Shown here: positions 61,861 to 64,000 of the stretch, in pieces | Position numbering within the stretch: position 1 is the stretch's first letter | Layout: every line of letters begins with the position of its first letter | Assembly: GCF_024346675.1 (NCBI RefSeq) | Contig: NZ_AP024850.1 | Location: forward strand, 1,860,001-1,924,000 | From: Photobacterium sanguinicancri | GTDB taxonomy: Bacteria > Pseudomonadota > Gammaproteobacteria > Enterobacterales > Vibrionaceae | Direction: 5' to 3' | Length of the DNA: 64,000 nt | Notes under the pieces: generated by a model | The model's input: the letters and a program-made list of their open reading frames with translations, nothing else | Databases searched by the model: none | What the model was told of the DNA's origin: nothing | Program-made: the position numbers and the translations under genes

Positions 61861-63525
61861 CTACACCTTTAGCTGACTTTCAGGATCGCTTTCCATTTGA
61901 GAGAAAATGTCGCGAACACGACAATCTTCACACATAGATAAACGACGAATTGCTTCACCTTGAAATTGTGAGTGACCTTGTAACTTTTCAGTTAACATTT
62001 TCACCATAGAAGCAGGTGCAAAGGCTTTACCACAACTGGTACAACAGGCAGCTTCTTCTTCATGAACAACTTGTGCTTCAGTACGAGCTTGTGCATCCCA
62101 ATTAAAACCAGGTTTCATTGAAATGACTTTCTCAGGACACGCCTTTTCACACATGCCACATTGAATACAATCTTGTTCTATGAATAAAAGTCCAGGGCGT
62201 TCACCTACAGCATGTAATGCACGTGTTGGACAAACTGCCACACAACTCATACACAAAGTACAATCATCTGTTTGGCAATCTACTGAGCCGTAAGGTGCAT
62301 TCGCAGGCAATTCAGAATGTTCAGGTTTTGCAGGTGAAACATCAGCAAGTAACGTTAACGCAGCAAATAACTTGTCGCGCTTATTTCCTTCAAAACGTGC
62401 TTGTACATCAGTAACCAGTGCAGCCTCGTAAGCATTGAATGATTCCACCTGAGCAAAATCAAACAAAGTAATACGATCTGCTTCAAAACCTAGTTCGGTT
62501 AAGAAAGCTTGAGCAATAGCAAGTTCATCAGACAAAACACGATCAATCGTTGCTGGAATGTAATCTGTATTCGTAGCAAGTAGGACTTGATGCGCACCGT
62601 ATGCCAATGCACTAAACCAAGTATCTACCCCTACAGTTGCAAGCTCTTCAAGTGCTACCGGAATAACAGTTGACGGGAACAGAGCTAATGTACGAATAAC
62701 AGATGCTTCATCACGATTACCGTAAAACAGAATCGTAGGCGCTGAGCCCCCTTCTGTTTGATAACGATCTAAAAGGCGATACACAAAATGTTGAGTGTTA
62801 TCAGGATCTGGCAATGCGTAACTAATCGCTTCAGTCGGACATGCTGTTGCACATGTACCAACACCTTGGCAAAGGTATGGATTAATTTCGATAGCATGAC
62901 CAGTACTGGTTAATGCTCCAGCAGGACAAGCATCAACACAACGATCACAACCGCTAACACCACGCGACGAGTGTGCACAAAGGTCTGGGTTCAAACGAAA
63001 GTATTTAGGCTTATCAAATGTCCCTATCATTGCAGGCAATTCTTCAACCAAATCTGCAACAACAGCACCTTTTGCCGTGGCATAATAACCCGGCGCAGGA
63101 ATTTCAATCTTAACAATGCCTTCAGCCGTCATATCTAAAACAATATCGAAACAATCACGGCCAGTAGCCACTTTTGCTAGATTTACGTTTGTCTCAGAGA
63201 TAGTACCGTCTACACGACATCTCACATCAAATGCACCAAGGTAACCCTTAACAGATACCTCTTTACTGAAATACAAGTTTGCTACTTTTTCAGCCTGTGC
63301 AGACTTTTCAGTCGCCAGTAGGGTTACTGAATTAAGTGTAGAAAATTGTTCAGCCAGTGCGGTAATTGTTAGCTGCTCACCAATGATCAATAAGTTCCCG
63401 CGGCTTTCATAAGAAACCGTAGGAGGGATCAGATTCGCTAATTCAACCGTACCTGTAATGGCAGAGAATCGAGCGGCTGCATTTTGATCATTGCTTGCTA
63501 GTGCTTCTAGTGTACTTTTTAACAT
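61861..63525 (-). CDS. Polyferredoxin-type 4Fe-4S protein of the formate dehydrogenase cluster
   Basis: A 554-residue cytoplasmic protein with many iron-sulfur motifs: CDRCVDACP, CQGVGTCATACP, CTLCMSCVAVCP and CIQCGMCEKACP, plus C-terminal CCTSCGKAF and CEDCRV. The N-terminal third looks NAD-Rossmann-like (NLLIIGEQLTITALAE). Proteins of this layout precede formate dehydrogenase genes in Vibrio and Shewanella and may feed electrons or iron-sulfur parts. Function in detail unknown. Confidence 0.82.
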   Translation of the reverse strand: MLKSTLEALASNDQNAAARFSAITGTVELANLIPPTVSYESRGNLLIIGEQLTITALAEQFSTLNSVTLLATEKSAQAEKVANLYFSKEVSVKGYLGAFDVRCRVDGTISETNVNLAKVATGRDCFDIVLDMTAEGIVKIEIPAPGYYATAKGAVVADLVEELPAMIGTFDKPKYFRLNPDLCAHSSRGVSGCDRCVDACPAGALTSTGHAIEINPYLCQGVGTCATACPTEAISYALPDPDNTQHFVYRLLDRYQTEGGSAPTILFYGNRDEASVIRTLALFPSTVIPVALEELATVGVDTWFSALAYGAHQVLLATNTDYIPATIDRVLSDELAIAQAFLTELGFEADRITLFDFAQVESFNAYEAALVTDVQARFEGNKRDKLFAALTLLADVSPAKPEHSELPANAPYGSVDCQTDDCTLCMSCVAVCPTRALHAVGERPGLLFIEQDCIQCGMCEKACPEKVISMKPGFNWDAQARTEAQVVHEEEAACCTSCGKAFAPASMVKMLTEKLQGHSQFQGEAIRRLSMCEDCRVRDIFSQMESDPESQLKV

Positions 63526-63819
63526 TCTTATTCCTGTGTACTCGTCACCGTTTGTCGATGTCGATTAAAGGTCAGATTTAAAATTCATGAACCTTTGTGC
63601 TTCTATAGAGCAATAACCGAACCAACTTTTAACGGAATAAAATGACCTATAAGGAACTAAAGTCGGAAAGGGATACCTTGGTTTACAACGAGTGCGACAT
63701 ATTGTCTCTCGCTATGCACTTGAGTGCGCCAAAATGTCCCGCTAATTTTTAAGGGTATTTTTCCCTTTTTGTCCCACTATTGATTTTTTGCTTTATAACC
63801 AACTCTTTTAAACTGATTA
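63526..63819. promoter_or_regulatory. Upstream region of the formate dehydrogenase operon
   Basis: About 290 bases without a gene. GTGGGACAAAAAGGG and GCGGGACATTTTGGC (on the - strand, near 63740-63775) form an imperfect direct repeat with a GGGACA core, and GAGACAATATGTCGCA with a GACA-TGTC palindrome follows. These are possible regulator sites; none is a clear FNR box. Confidence 0.4.
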
Positions 63820-64000
63820 CTAAGCTTTTTTATGAGACTCGACTTCGTTGAGCTGACTTGTTATTTCTTCATTAAGTGAACAATTTGCTGTGGCATCCGT
63901 TGTCTCCGCTTCAAGTAAACCATTCGATTCACCATCAGCCGCAAGATCAGTAGGGACAGATGCCTCAACATCTTCTTCACTTAGCGCTTTATCATCTGGT
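63820..64000 (-). CDS. 3' end of an unidentified gene (window edge)
   Basis: An open frame runs from the right edge to a TAG at 63820-63822. About 59 residues are visible: an acidic, Ser/Glu/Asp-rich tail with DDKALSEEDVEASVPTD and ending NEVESHKKA. Low-complexity acidic ends of this kind are common in DUF3306-type proteins that precede the polyferredoxin in relatives, but the visible part is not enough for a call. Confidence 0.55.
   Translation of the reverse strand, partial: PDDKALSEEDVEASVPTDLAADGESNGLLEAETTDATANCSLNEEITSQLNEVESHKKA

Noticed and set aside
1-64000. CRISPR arrays, tRNA and rRNA genes
   Set aside because: No regularly spaced repeats of CRISPR size and no tRNA or rRNA-like sequence was noticed; the short repeats found are operators, attC sites or IS ends.

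Overview
The window looks like a piece of the terminus region of the larger chromosome of a member of the Vibrionaceae (Photobacterium or Vibrio type). Three things point there: protein similarity throughout; the gene neighbourhood histidine kinase/FIST - ccoNOQP - ccoHIS - fnr - uspE - ttcA - pot genes, which from memory also lies beside dif in Vibrio cholerae; and a near-canonical dif site at 11376-11403. No rRNA or tRNA genes and no CRISPR array were seen. The species cannot be fixed from the sequence alone.

Region 1 (1-11403) is accessory DNA on the left side of dif. From the left edge to about 8949 lies a compact + strand block of short overlapping genes of a non-tailed, membrane-containing double-jelly-roll phage. 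It holds an HUH replication initiator (cut by the window edge), a zinc-ribbon protein, a HerA/FtsK-like packaging ATPase, a probable double-jelly-roll major capsid protein, many one-helix membrane peptides, repeat proteins, a probable spike and a membrane-anchored peptidoglycan hydrolase. It resembles corticovirus PM2-like and NO16-like (proposed Asemoviridae) prophages. No integrase is seen, and the adjacent dif site suggests integration by host XerCD. Between this block and dif are three AT-rich gene cassettes followed by integron attC-like sites (two convincing, one weak) and a leftward DUF3653/Cro-like phage regulator.

Region 2 (11646-28652) is core chromosome: a FIST sensor protein and hybrid histidine kinase operon, an SDR oxidoreductase, the cbb3 oxidase operon ccoNOQP, its assembly genes ccoH, ccoI, ccoS and a TauE/SafE-like membrane protein, fnr with an FNR box in its own promoter, uspE, ttcA and dacA.

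Region 3 (29036-39143) holds a metallocarboxypeptidase, DoxX with a divergent LysR regulator, a flavoprotein, a Fic protein with an array of operator-like repeats in front of it, TerC, a small unknown protein, a complete IS3-family element inserted exactly at that gene's stop codon, and pepT.

Region 4 (39368-55979) starts with a likely glucose-sensing locus: a glucose-type periplasmic binding protein, histidine kinase and response regulator, divergent from ptsG. Then come two unknown envelope proteins, the spermidine/putrescine transporter potABC with two potD copies, recQ, a class-III-like sirtuin cobB, and a pair of unknown exported proteins.

Region 5 (56220-64000, all - strand) is a formate dehydrogenase cluster: gamma, beta and alpha subunits, a small Tat-signal protein, a TorD-like chaperone, a polyferredoxin, and the 3' end of an unidentified gene at the right edge. 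Together with cbb3 oxidase and FNR, the window is rich in genes for respiration at low oxygen.
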